Shown here one piece after another: positions 7,374 to 14,644 of a DNA stretch of 18,852 nt (its first letter is position 1; each line of letters begins with the position of its first letter). Source of the DNA: CAYTCZ01 sp964436315 (lineage in GTDB: Bacteria; Actinomycetota; Thermoleophilia; Gaiellales; Gaiellaceae); assembly GCA_964436315.1 (NCBI GenBank), contig CAYTCZ010000080.1, positions 1 through 18,852 on the forward strand, read 5' to 3'. The translations under genes were made by a program, and so were the position numbers. The notes under the pieces are model-generated. The model was not told where the DNA came from and made no database searches. It saw only the letters and a list, made by a program, of their open reading frames with translations.

Positions 7374-8116
7374 CGTCGCGGCCCGGGCGAGAGATCGCGG
7401 CCGGTCGCTCCCTCCGGCTGCCCGCCGACGGGCTTTTCTTGCGGCCGGGGCAGGAATCGCTCGCGCCACGATCGGCTCGCAGAGAATCGTTTTGACACTG
7501 TTTCGGTGGACGCGAGGAAGCCGAGGTACAGAAGACAGGCTGCAATCATGATGAACACCGCGCTCTCGGCCGCACCGAGGCCCGCGACTGCGCTACCGGC
7601 GGCGGCCATGATCACGCCCGCAACGATCAGCAGGTTTCCGACGGGCCGTCTGCGGAAGGTTACGATCGCAACGCCGATGACCAGGGCAGTGCCGGCGACA
7701 TTGCCCACGATGGCAACCAGTCTTGCAGGGATCAACTCGAGATGCGCCTGCGCCTCGGGGATGGACGATCCACTGACGGGTGCGGTCAGAGGAACCGAGA
7801 CGGCAATTCCAATCGCCAGGCCGATGTAAACAAGTGTCACGGCAGCAACCCACCGGCGTTCCTTCAGCAGCAGCGCCCCGGTGCCCAAGAGCACGGCGGT
7901 CAGCAGCCCGCCGAAGAGGTAGTACACGCGGAATGTTCGATCATCCCAGCCAGCTGCCGCTCCCCAAGCGAGCGCAGCCGACGCAAGCGCGTAGGAGAGG
8001 AGAGCCCCGGACCAGATCAGCAGTGCTTTGTTCCGGCTGGTCCGGTATCGAGACGCGAGACCCCCCGCTAGGCGTACCGCGACAAGCGCTGCTGCGAATG
8101 CGAGGATCGCCTCCAC
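7370..8116 (-). CDS. Seven-helix integral membrane protein of unknown function
   Basis: A 248-residue protein with seven likely membrane helices (about residues 1-20, 29-52, 64-84, 88-108, 131-152, 157-178 and 182-201). A hydrophilic Arg/Pro/Gly-rich C-terminal tail of about 45 residues follows. The longest loop (about 108-130) contains the only acidic/His stretch between helices. The overall layout recalls 7TM sensor modules, but no catalytic or ligand-binding motif is recognised and no function is assigned. The start is GTG 8116, 7 nt downstream of TAAGCT on the minus strand and without a Shine-Dalgarno. It diverges from the class V aminotransferase gene. It converges on the lipoprotein gene, and both stop codons use CTAG 7370-7373. 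Confidence 0.8.
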   Translation of the reverse strand: MEAILAFAAALVAVRLAGGLASRYRTSRNKALLIWSGALLSYALASAALAWGAAAGWDDRTFRVYYLFGGLLTAVLLGTGALLLKERRWVAAVTLVYIGLAIGIAVSVPLTAPVSGSSIPEAQAHLELIPARLVAIVGNVAGTALVIGVAIVTFRRRPVGNLLIVAGVIMAAAGSAVAGLGAAESAVFIMIAACLLYLGFLASTETVSKRFSASRSWRERFLPRPQEKPVGGQPEGATGRDLSPGPRR

Positions 8117-8123
8117 GCAGGTC

Positions 8124-8129
8124 AGCTTA
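8124..8129 (-). promoter_or_regulatory. -10 element for the 7TM protein gene
   Basis: TAAGCT on the minus strand, 7 nt before GTG 8116, with no Shine-Dalgarno. This fits a leaderless transcript. It forms a divergent promoter pair with the TAGGCT at 8194-8199. Confidence 0.5.
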
Positions 8130-8193
8130 CGCCGATCTGGGGTTCCCGTTCAGCAAGGCGGTCGGTGTGTCCGTGACCGCTATGGTGAGCCGC

Positions 8194-8199
8194 TAGGCT
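8194..8199 (+). promoter_or_regulatory. -10 element for the class V aminotransferase gene
   Basis: TAGGCT (context CGCTAGGCTC) lies 7 nt before GTG 8207 with no Shine-Dalgarno, so the transcript is probably leaderless. A GTGACC that could act as a -35 lies at 8173-8178, with 15 nt spacing. Confidence 0.55.
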
Positions 8200-8206
8200 C
8201 AAGGGC

Positions 8207-9370
8207 GTGCGCCAAGAGGGCTATCTCATGACACCGGGCCCGACACCGATACCGCCCGAAGTAGCGGAGGCGCTCAGTAGACCAATCGTTTATCACCGAT
8301 CGTCGGCGTTTCGTGATGTCCTGACAAGCGCGCTTCGACAGTTGGCCGAGGTGTTCCGCTCGAGCAGCGAGGTAGTTTTGTTTACGGCTTCGGGAACTGC
8401 AGCGATGGAATCGGCAGTCTCGAACCTCTGCTCGTCGGGGGACCGGGTCGTGGCAGTGTCGGCCGGCTACTTCGGAGGGCGATGGGCCGAGATCCTCGAC
8501 CGGTTCGGCTGCGAGGTGGTCAAGCTTGAGTATCCCTGGGGTCAGACGCCCTCGCCTGTCGATCTTGAGGCCACGCTCAGCGACGTCGGGGATGCGAAGG
8601 CCGTCTTCATGACTCAAAGCGAGACGTCGACAGGTGTGGTGGCTGACATCGAGGAAATGGTGCAGATCTGCCGTAATGCGTCGACCCTATCCGTGGTGGA
8701 CGCAATTTCGGGGCTTGGTTCCGTGCCGCTCGAGACCGACGCCTGGGGTATTGACGTCGTCGTCTCGGGTTCGCAGAAAGGACTGATGACCCCGCCCGGC
8801 CTCGCATTCGCGGTCCCCTCCGCAGCGGCGCTCGAAGCGGCGCGATCGGCCACGTCTCCCCGCTTTTACCTTGACTGGGAGCGGGCTATCGCCGCACAGT
8901 CCAAGGGGAACACCGCATTCACCCCGGCGGTCTCATTGATATTCGGCCTCGACGCCGCGCTCGAGCTACTTCTCAAGAATGGCCTCGAGGCATCGTGGGA
9001 ACGATCGCGCGTGCTCGGCCGCGCCGCGCGAGCCGGAGTAAAGGCGATGGGACTCGACCTCTTCTCGCCAGATAACGACAGTTCTCGTGTGGTCACGGCA
9101 ATGCGATCGCCCGACGGGGTGGACGGTCAAGAACTCGTCGCGCAAATCCAGAACGACTCGGGAGTGACGCTTGCCGGAGGCCAAGGAGAGCTCCGAGGAG
9201 AGATTGTGCGCATCAGCCACATCGGTTTTGTGGGCATCGAAGATGTCGTCTCGGCACTCGACGCTCTTGAGCTTGCGCTGCTCAGTCGAGGGGCCGATAT
9301 AGCAAACGGAGCGTCAGACGCGGCGCGCGAGGCGTATGAAGGTGAGTCTCAAGGCAGTGTTCACAGCTGA
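8207..9370 (+). CDS. Class V PLP aminotransferase (alanine-glyoxylate / serine-pyruvate type)
   Basis: A 387-residue fold-type I PLP enzyme. The N-terminal MTPGPTPIPPEVAEAL signature, TASGTAAMESAVSNL (60-74), the Asp of VVDAISGLGSVPLE (Asp165) and the Schiff-base lysine in SGSQKGLMTPPGLAF (Lys191) define the family. Such enzymes transaminate alanine/serine with glyoxylate/pyruvate, and some archaeal and bacterial relatives use 3-phosphohydroxypyruvate. serA follows 89 nt downstream on the same strand. This suggests, by context only, a role in serine synthesis or breakdown in place of canonical SerC. GTG 8207 is chosen because it lies 7 nt after TAGGCT and gives the family-typical residues before MTPGPTP. 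ATG 8228 is the alternative. Confidence 0.88.
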   Translation: MRQEGYLMTPGPTPIPPEVAEALSRPIVYHRSSAFRDVLTSALRQLAEVFRSSSEVVLFTASGTAAMESAVSNLCSSGDRVVAVSAGYFGGRWAEILDRFGCEVVKLEYPWGQTPSPVDLEATLSDVGDAKAVFMTQSETSTGVVADIEEMVQICRNASTLSVVDAISGLGSVPLETDAWGIDVVVSGSQKGLMTPPGLAFAVPSAAALEAARSATSPRFYLDWERAIAAQSKGNTAFTPAVSLIFGLDAALELLLKNGLEASWERSRVLGRAARAGVKAMGLDLFSPDNDSSRVVTAMRSPDGVDGQELVAQIQNDSGVTLAGGQGELRGEIVRISHIGFVGIEDVVSALDALELALLSRGADIANGASDAAREAYEGESQGSVHS

Positions 9371-9432
9371 CGGCTTTCACGGTATGCGTTGTTTCGGCTC
9401 AATCCGTGACACATCCGTGCGCCTCTCCTCGC

Positions 9433-9438
9433 TAGGCT
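9433..9438 (+). promoter_or_regulatory. -10 element for serA, followed by a strong ribosome site
   Basis: TAGGCT (context CGCTAGGCTGG) is followed by GGGAGGAGG at 9445-9453 and GTG 9460. Here a leader with a perfect Shine-Dalgarno is present, in contrast to the leaderless genes nearby. The ribosome site fixes GTG 9460 as the start. Confidence 0.55.
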
Positions 9439-9459
9439 GGAATTGGGAGGAGGCACAGG

Positions 9460-11103
9460 GTGGCCCCTAGTGCGACGAGCCGGGAGGCACAGGCTCAGAG
9501 GGACACCGAGAAAGCGCATCGCACGCGCGTCCTCGTGCGCGAGCCCATCGCTGAGCGCGGTCTCGAGTTGTTGCGCGCACACTACGACGTTGAGATCGAC
9601 TTCGACACGGATCTCGACGAGGTGATTGCAGATTTCGACGCGATCGTCGTCCGGTCGGCAACGAGTCTCACCGAGGATCTTCTGAGTCGGGCCAACCGGC
9701 TCCGAGTGATCGGGAGGGCCGGAGTCGGGGTGGATAACGTCGATCTCGCAGCGGCAACTCGACTTGGAATCGTGGTGGTCAATGCTCCCGATGCGACCGT
9801 GGTCTCTGCGGCCGAGCACGCAATCGGCTTACTTCTCGCGCTCGCGCGATCAATTCCGCAGATGGACGCGGCATTGCGAGACGGCCGTTGGGAGAGATCG
9901 CGTTATCAGGGAATCGAGATCGCGGGCAAGACGCTCGGGCTCGTCGGCTTCGGTCGGATCGGACAGCAGGTGGCACGACGGGCACACGGACTTGAGATGC
10001 GCGTTATCGCCTACGACCCCTACGTCGCGCCGGAGCGATTTCGCGAACTCGCCGTTGAGCGAACCGAGACGCTCGACGAGCTCCTTCGCGAAGTCGACTT
10101 CCTATCGCTGCATCTGACGCTCACAGCCGAGAGTGCCGGTCTCATCGGCGAGGACGAACTCAAGAGTACGAAGCCGGGTCTTCGGGTCGTCAATGTGGCT
10201 CGCGGTGAGCTCATCGACGAGCCGGCGCTAGTCGCTGCTCTTCAGTCCGGCCACGTAGCCGGGGCTGCGCTCGACGTCTTCTCGAGCGAGCCCTACTCCG
10301 GAGATCTGCTGAAGCTCGAGAACGTCGTGGTGACACCTCATCTCGGTGCCTCCACGAAGGAGGCTCAAGATCGGGCGAGCATCAGCGTTGCCGAGCAGGT
10401 CGTCGCAGCGCTCGAGGGCAGCGCGGTGATGAGCGCGGTGAATCTTCCGGCCGCAGCTGCAGAGGACATTGAGTACCTCTCGCCGTTTCTCAACGTGGCG
10501 AACAAGCTCGGTGCGCTCGCAGTCGAGCTGGCCGGTGGGCACCCAACCCGTCTCGACTTCACGTACGTCGGCGAGCTCGCGGAGAAGGACACTCGTCTCC
10601 TCACCGTTGCTGCTCTCAACGGGGCATTTCAGGGGCGCGTGGAGCACGCGGTCAACTACGTCAACGCACCGGTTGTCGCTCGTGAACGAGGGATCGAGGT
10701 TCGCGAGAGTTCGCGCACGGCCTCGCAGGACTTCACGAGCCTGATTGAGATCACTGCCGTGAGCGAGAGCGAGGAGATACTTGTCGCGGCCACACCGATC
10801 GGCGTCGAACACATCCCGCGCCTCGTCCGCGTCCAGGACTACGAGATCGAGGTCGAGCTAGAGCCCCTGATGCTGTTTGTGGTCAACGATGACCGGCCCG
10901 GAATGATTGGCCGGCTGGGAACTCGCGTTGGCGACTCGGGCATCAACATTGCCAACATGGCCGTATCCCGAAACCGAAGTGAGGGTCGCGCGCTGATGGC
11001 TCTGACGGTGGATAGTGCGCCCACCGATGAGCTGATTGCGGAGCTTCGTGCGGAGCCCGGATTCGTCGAGGTTCGCTTCATTGTCCTCGGTTCCGAATCC
11101 TGA
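9460..11103 (+). CDS. serA: D-3-phosphoglycerate dehydrogenase
   Basis: Oxidises 3-phosphoglycerate to 3-phosphohydroxypyruvate, the first step of serine synthesis. It is a long-form enzyme of 547 residues, like that of Mycobacterium. The domains are a split substrate-binding domain, a Rossmann domain with GLVGFGRIGQQVARRA (160-175), an allosteric substrate-binding (ASB) domain (about 330-465) and a C-terminal ACT domain (LMLFVVNDDRPGMIGRLG, from 470). The catalytic triad is visible: Arg248 (NVARGELID), Glu277 (DVFSSEP) and His294 (TPHLGAST). An unusual hydrophilic N-terminal extension of about 20 residues precedes the first strand (RVLVREPI). The ACT domain suggests feedback by serine. The end overlaps the start of the YbaK-domain gene. 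Confidence 0.96.
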   Translation: MAPSATSREAQAQRDTEKAHRTRVLVREPIAERGLELLRAHYDVEIDFDTDLDEVIADFDAIVVRSATSLTEDLLSRANRLRVIGRAGVGVDNVDLAAATRLGIVVVNAPDATVVSAAEHAIGLLLALARSIPQMDAALRDGRWERSRYQGIEIAGKTLGLVGFGRIGQQVARRAHGLEMRVIAYDPYVAPERFRELAVERTETLDELLREVDFLSLHLTLTAESAGLIGEDELKSTKPGLRVVNVARGELIDEPALVAALQSGHVAGAALDVFSSEPYSGDLLKLENVVVTPHLGASTKEAQDRASISVAEQVVAALEGSAVMSAVNLPAAAAEDIEYLSPFLNVANKLGALAVELAGGHPTRLDFTYVGELAEKDTRLLTVAALNGAFQGRVEHAVNYVNAPVVARERGIEVRESSRTASQDFTSLIEITAVSESEEILVAATPIGVEHIPRLVRVQDYEIEVELEPLMLFVVNDDRPGMIGRLGTRVGDSGINIANMAVSRNRSEGRALMALTVDSAPTDELIAELRAEPGFVEVRFIVLGSES

Positions 11104-11584
11104 GGATCTTCCAGCCGGCGCTCGGCGCGTCGCGCAGTTTCTACTGGAGGCGCGCGCCGAGGCCCGTATCGACGAGTTCGCGGGAGGAACTCCCACAGCC
11201 GAAGACGCCGCGCGTGCTGCGGGATGTGGCCCGAACCAGATTGTGAAGTCTCTTGTGTTCGTCTGTGACGGGGCTCCGATCGTGGTGTTGATTCCAGGCG
11301 ACCGCCGGGCAGATCGGGACAAAGTCGGTCAAGCGGCCGGCTGTCGAAGAGTGAAGGTTGCAAGTCCGAGAGAAGTAGAGGAGGCAACCGGCTTCCGACC
11401 CGGGTCGGTTGCGCCGTTTCCCCTCCCGGACGTCGACGCGGTGCTGATCGACCAAACGCTCCTTGCCGAAGAACTCGTCTGGGCCGGGGCAGGATCGCCA
11501 CACCACCTGGTCGTCCTGGCACCGGCCGAGTTGGTTCGCCTAGCCCGTGCACGATCGGTCGACGCCGTGGCGCCAACCGCGTAA
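11081..11584 (+). CDS. YbaK/ProX-type aminoacyl-tRNA deacylase domain protein
   Basis: A single YbaK/EbsC domain of about 167 residues. Such proteins hydrolyse mischarged tRNAs (for example Cys-tRNA(Pro) or Ala-tRNA(Pro)). The conserved Lys is in GPNQIVKSLVFVCDG (Lys56). The substrate-pocket segment ATGFRPGSVAPFPL and the late AGSPHHLVVLAPAEL strand are typical. The exact tRNA specificity cannot be read from the sequence. The start is uncertain. TTG 11081, with GAGG 9 nt upstream, overlaps serA by 23 nt. GTG 11048 has CGGAG 4 nt upstream and overlaps by 56 nt. Either way the gene is translationally close to serA and likely in the same transcript. Confidence 0.85.
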   Translation: MSSVPNPEDLPAGARRVAQFLLEARAEARIDEFAGGTPTAEDAARAAGCGPNQIVKSLVFVCDGAPIVVLIPGDRRADRDKVGQAAGCRRVKVASPREVEEATGFRPGSVAPFPLPDVDAVLIDQTLLAEELVWAGAGSPHHLVVLAPAELVRLARARSVDAVAPTA

Positions 11585-11587
11585 CGT
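11582..11587 (+). promoter_or_regulatory. Possible -10 element for the OsmC gene
   Basis: TAACGT overlaps the stop codon of the YbaK gene and precedes ATG 11626 by 38 nt. The implied leader contains AAGGAG (11611-11616) at 9 nt spacing. Moderate to weak support. Confidence 0.35.
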
Positions 11588-11625
11588 AGCGGCGACAAAT
11601 CGAGCGATGAAAGGAGCCGAGGAGA

Positions 11626-12060
11626 ATGGCAGCCGAGCGGACTGCCCGGGCCGTGTGGAACGGGAGCTTGATTGACGGGAGCGGAAGCGCAGAGATGATC
11701 TCGAGCGGAGCGTTCGCAGAGTTCCCTGTCACCTGGGCTTCACGAGCCGAGGCGCCGGACGGAAAAACGAGTCCGGAGGAACTCATGGCGGCGGCGCACG
11801 CCGTGTGCTACGCGATGGCGCTGTCCCACCACCTGACCGGCAAGGAGTCACCTCCAGAACGCCTCACGGTGAGTGCGACGTACACCTTCGTTCCCGGCAC
11901 GGGAATCACGAAAGCGGATCTCGACGTGGTCGGCTCTGTGCCCGGATTGAGCGCCGCTGAGTTCGCTGCCGAGGCGAAGGAGGGTGAACAGAACTGCCCG
12001 GTCTCGAACGCGGTCAGAGGCAACGTCGAGCTGAATCTGACCGCCGCCCTCGACGAGTAG
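11626..12060 (+). CDS. OsmC/Ohr family peroxiredoxin
   Basis: A 144-residue OsmC-type thiol peroxidase that reduces organic hydroperoxides. Both redox cysteines are present: Cys61 in SPEELMAAAHAVCYAMALSH and Cys124 in EQNCPVSNAV. The N-terminal beta sheet starts at ARAVWNGSLIDGSG. The motif order and C-terminal NCPVSxAV match the OsmC branch rather than Ohr. ATG 11626 is preceded by two purine-rich sites; AAGGAG at 9 nt is the likelier one. It follows the YbaK gene by 41 nt. Its TAG stop is reused as the first three bases of the ilvE -10 hexamer. Confidence 0.92.
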   Translation: MAAERTARAVWNGSLIDGSGSAEMISSGAFAEFPVTWASRAEAPDGKTSPEELMAAAHAVCYAMALSHHLTGKESPPERLTVSATYTFVPGTGITKADLDVVGSVPGLSAAEFAAEAKEGEQNCPVSNAVRGNVELNLTAALDE

Positions 12061-12063
12061 TCT
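12058..12063 (+). promoter_or_regulatory. -10 element for ilvE, overlapping the OsmC stop codon
   Basis: TAGTCT begins with the TAG stop of the OsmC gene and ends 6 nt before ATG 12070. There is no Shine-Dalgarno in the 9 nt between stop and start, so a leaderless ilvE message is likely. Confidence 0.48.
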
Positions 12064-12069
12064 AGGCGT

Positions 12070-12999
12070 ATGCAGGCCAGCGAAAAGATCTGGATGAACG
12101 GAGAACTCCTCGATTGGGATGACGCACGAGTGCACGTCGGCTGCCATGGCCTTCACTATGGATCGGGCGTCTTCGAGGGGATCCGAGCCTACGAAACTGA
12201 CCAGGGACCGGCTGTCTTTCGGTTGACCGACCATATGCAGCGGCTCCACACGTCAGCTCGCATGATCTACATGACGATTCCGTATTCGGTCGAGGAGCTC
12301 GTCTCGGCAACGCATGAGACCATCACCGTGAACGACCATCCTGCGTGCTACATCCGGCCGCTCTGCTTCTACGGTTACGGGACGCTCGGCGTCCCGCCCG
12401 GCCAGAATCCGGTCGACGTCGTCATCATGACCTGGCCTTGGGGAACCTATCTGGGAGACGAGGCTCTCGAGAAGGGTATTACGGCAAAGGTCTCGACGTG
12501 GCGCCGCGTCGGAGCGAACACGATTCCTCACGCGGCCAAAGCGACTGGCGTATATCTGAACTCAATGCTTGCGGTGATCGAAGCAAACCGGGCCGGGTAC
12601 CAGGAGGCGGTTCTCCTCACTGAGGACGGCTACATCGCCGACGGTTCGGGCGAAAACATCTTCGTCGTTAAGAACGGCACCATCTACACGCCAGACCTCG
12701 CCGCCTCGATCCTCCCTGGCATCACGCGGCAGGCAGTCATTGAGATCGCGACCGCTCTTGGCCACCCGATCCGTGAGAAGCCGCTGATCCGTACCGACCT
12801 CTACTCGGCAGACGAGGTCTTTATGACCGGGACCGCGGCGGAGGTAACCCCGATTCGAGCGGTCGACGACGTCGAGATCGGGGATCCGGGACCCGTGACG
12901 AAGGAGATTCAGCAGACGTACCTGTCGGTCGTGACCGGGGCGGATGCTCGCTGGGCTCACTGGCTCGAGCACACTCGGGCCGCCGTCGCAGGTTCGTGA
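12070..12999 (+). CDS. ilvE: Branched-chain amino acid aminotransferase (fold-type IV)
   Basis: Catalyses the last step of Leu, Ile and Val synthesis by transamination with glutamate. It has 309 residues, normal for class IV. Visible features are the N-terminal DDARVHVGCHGLHYGSGVFE with Arg40 in GIRA, the PLP lysine in TIPHAAKATGVYLNS (Lys157), Glu195 in ADGSGENIFVV, and the phosphate-binding LPGITRQAVIE and MTGTAAEVTPI segments. D-amino acid and aminodeoxychorismate lyase relatives share the fold, but the HYGSGVFEGIRAY and AAEVTPI pattern fits IlvE best. The stop overlaps the next gene's GTG (GTGA), so the two are translationally coupled. Confidence 0.93.
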   Translation: MQASEKIWMNGELLDWDDARVHVGCHGLHYGSGVFEGIRAYETDQGPAVFRLTDHMQRLHTSARMIYMTIPYSVEELVSATHETITVNDHPACYIRPLCFYGYGTLGVPPGQNPVDVVIMTWPWGTYLGDEALEKGITAKVSTWRRVGANTIPHAAKATGVYLNSMLAVIEANRAGYQEAVLLTEDGYIADGSGENIFVVKNGTIYTPDLAASILPGITRQAVIEIATALGHPIREKPLIRTDLYSADEVFMTGTAAEVTPIRAVDDVEIGDPGPVTKEIQQTYLSVVTGADARWAHWLEHTRAAVAGS

Positions 13000-14123
13000 T
13001 CGAGGAGGCCACGCACGTCCCGCTCTCGGCGCCTTTCACAGACGGGCGGGAAGAGGAACTCGTGCTTAGAGTGCTTCGCTCGGGGCGGCTATCCCTCGGG
13101 CCGACGATCGACGAGTTTGAGGCAACGCTGTCGCGGAGGATCGGAGTACCCCACGCGGCGGCCGTGTCGAGCGGAACCGCCGCGCTGCACCTGTGCGTCA
13201 GGGCGGCGGGACTCGGACCGGGGGACGAGGTCATCACGTCGCCTTTCAGCTTCGTTGCCTCAGCGAACTGTCTCCTGTATGAGGGGGCAATCCCGGTCTT
13301 CGCCGATGTCGATCCGCGGACGCTCAATCTGGATCCAGAACTGATTGAGGCGGCAATCAGTCCGCGAACTCGCGCGATTTTACCCGTCGATATCTTTGGC
13401 TATCCGTGCGAGCTTGATCCCATCCGCGAGATCTGTCGGCAGTATGAACTCGAGTTGATCGAGGACGCATGCGAGGCGCTCGGCGCCGAATACCGAGGCC
13501 AGGCGCTGGGCTCCCACGGACACCTGACGGTGTTCGCCTTCTATCCGAACAAACAGATCACGACAGGTGAGGGTGGCGTTGTCGTTACGAACGACGAGGA
13601 AGAATGGCGCCGCCTCAAAGGCCTCTCGAACCAGGGCCGCGCAGACAGCGGCGGCTGGCTCGAACATCGAGAGCTCGGCTACAACTACCGCATGTCGGAC
13701 CTCGCCGCCGCGATTGGCGTCGGTCAGATCGAGAAACTCGACGATATCCTCGCGCGCCGTCAGGAAGCTGCTTCGCGCTACGCGAGCCTTCTCGGGGGCG
13801 TCAAAGGGCTCGAACTACCGCATCCAGACGACGCCGATCACGTGAGATCGTGGTTCGTCTATCCGGTACGCCTGGCAGACGAGCTTGACCGAGAGCTCGT
13901 CATCAGAAGAATGGCGGGCGAGGGCATCGCGACGAGTCGATATCTACCCTCGATTCATCTTCAGCCGTACATGCGCGAACGCTTCGACTTTCGTGAAGGG
14001 ATGTTTCCTGTCGCCGAGCACGCGAGCCGCACACTGCTGGCACTTCCGTTCTTCACCTCGATCGACAGCGCGACGCAAGAGCGCGTTTCCGAGACGCTAA
14101 TACGCGCGATTGAAGGCGCCTGA
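12996..14123 (+). CDS. DegT/DnrJ/EryC1/StrS-family PLP aminotransferase
   Basis: A 375-residue fold-type I enzyme of the family that aminates nucleotide-linked keto-sugars. The motifs are AAVSSGTAALHLCVRA (55-70), SPFSFVASANCLLYEG (82-97), EDACEALGAEYRGQALGSHG (from 156, with Asp157 against the PLP nitrogen) and the Schiff-base lysine in FAFYPNKQITTGEGG (Lys186). RELGYNYRMSDLAAAIG is also typical. All catalytic features are intact. The usual sugar-nucleotide partner genes (glycosyltransferase, dehydratase) are absent here, so the substrate is open. The GTG start overlaps the ilvE stop by 4 nt, an unusual partner for a sugar aminotransferase. Confidence 0.9.
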   Translation: MIEEATHVPLSAPFTDGREEELVLRVLRSGRLSLGPTIDEFEATLSRRIGVPHAAAVSSGTAALHLCVRAAGLGPGDEVITSPFSFVASANCLLYEGAIPVFADVDPRTLNLDPELIEAAISPRTRAILPVDIFGYPCELDPIREICRQYELELIEDACEALGAEYRGQALGSHGHLTVFAFYPNKQITTGEGGVVVTNDEEEWRRLKGLSNQGRADSGGWLEHRELGYNYRMSDLAAAIGVGQIEKLDDILARRQEAASRYASLLGGVKGLELPHPDDADHVRSWFVYPVRLADELDRELVIRRMAGEGIATSRYLPSIHLQPYMRERFDFREGMFPVAEHASRTLLALPFFTSIDSATQERVSETLIRAIEGA

Positions 14124-14147
14124 CCAGGAGGTTGTCGTCGCCGCGGC

Positions 14148-14528
14148 GTGACGACTCGCCGGGCAAGCATCCTTGCGAAGGGCGACGCGGAGATCGCGTA
14201 TGAGGAGCGCGGGTCCGGTCCTGCACNNNNNNNNNNNNNNNNNNNNNNNNNNNNNNNNNNNNNNNNNNNNNNNNNNNNNNNNNNNNNNNNNNNNNNNNNN
14301 NNNNNNNNNNNNNNNNNNNNNNNNNNAGGCGGCATCGTGGCCCCAACCCTTGTTCTGACAGGGGCGCTCGACATCGAAGACTTCCATGAGATCGCGCGAC
14401 TTCTCGTCGCACGAATCCCGCGCTTGCAGGGTGCGGTGATCGAGTCGGCGGCACGTTTCCCGAGCCTCGAGCGTCCGGACGACTTCGAGCGGCTTGTGAG
14501 CGAGTTTCTCGAGGAGATCTCGGGTTAG
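14148..14528 (+). CDS. Alpha/beta-hydrolase, interrupted by an assembly gap
   Basis: The first 26 residues (AEIAYEERGSGPA) and the last 66 (APTLVLTGALDIEDFHEIAR through SLERPDDFERLVSEFLEE) are the two ends of an alpha/beta-hydrolase. The middle, with the nucleophile elbow, lies in 100 N. Family members have about 260 residues, so about 500 bp are probably missing; the 100 N is a placeholder. The acid residue in GALD is present, but where the catalytic His normally stands before FPSLERP there is Arg (SAARFPSLERP). The enzyme may therefore be inactive or divergent, or this is a CAT/CGT base difference. The start is probably GTG 14148, with AGGAGG 16 nt upstream. Confidence 0.75.
   Translation: MTTRRASILAKGDAEIAYEERGSGPAXXXXXXXXXXXXXXXXXXXXXXXXXXXXXXXXXXGGIVAPTLVLTGALDIEDFHEIARLLVARIPRLQGAVIESAARFPSLERPDDFERLVSEFLEEISG
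14227..14326. other. Assembly gap (100 N)
   Basis: A run of exactly 100 undetermined bases inside the alpha/beta-hydrolase gene. The round number suggests a scaffold gap of unknown true length rather than a measured one. Confidence 0.99.
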
Positions 14529-14531
14529 GCT
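14526..14531 (+). promoter_or_regulatory. TAGGCT hexamer at the hydrolase stop codon
   Basis: TAGGCT (context GTTAGGCTGG) starts with the TAG stop of the hydrolase and matches the -10 hexamers of the class V aminotransferase and serA. If active, it would start transcription at about 14538 and cover the structured stretch ahead of the DUF370 gene. Confidence 0.4.
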
Positions 14532-14549
14532 GGCCGGGGTCTGCCGGCC
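14532..14549 (+). terminator. GC-rich hairpin after the hydrolase gene
   Basis: GGCCGG and CCGGCC form a perfect 6-bp stem around GGTCTG, 3 nt after the hydrolase stop. There is no T-run, so this may be a U-less actinobacterial-type terminator or the first hairpin of a downstream transcript. Confidence 0.4.
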
Positions 14550-14644
14550 CAAGCGAGGTCACGGTAATCGGCGGTCGCGGGATTGGCGCTTTGTTGTCGC
14601 GCTGGGTCTCAGACGGGTGCGGGAATCCGAGGTACGCTGGCCGC

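Noticed and set aside
8117..8206. Operator or riboswitch in the divergent region between the 7TM and aminotransferase genes
   Set aside because: Beyond the two -10-like hexamers, no clear inverted repeat or conserved RNA motif was seen in these 90 nt.
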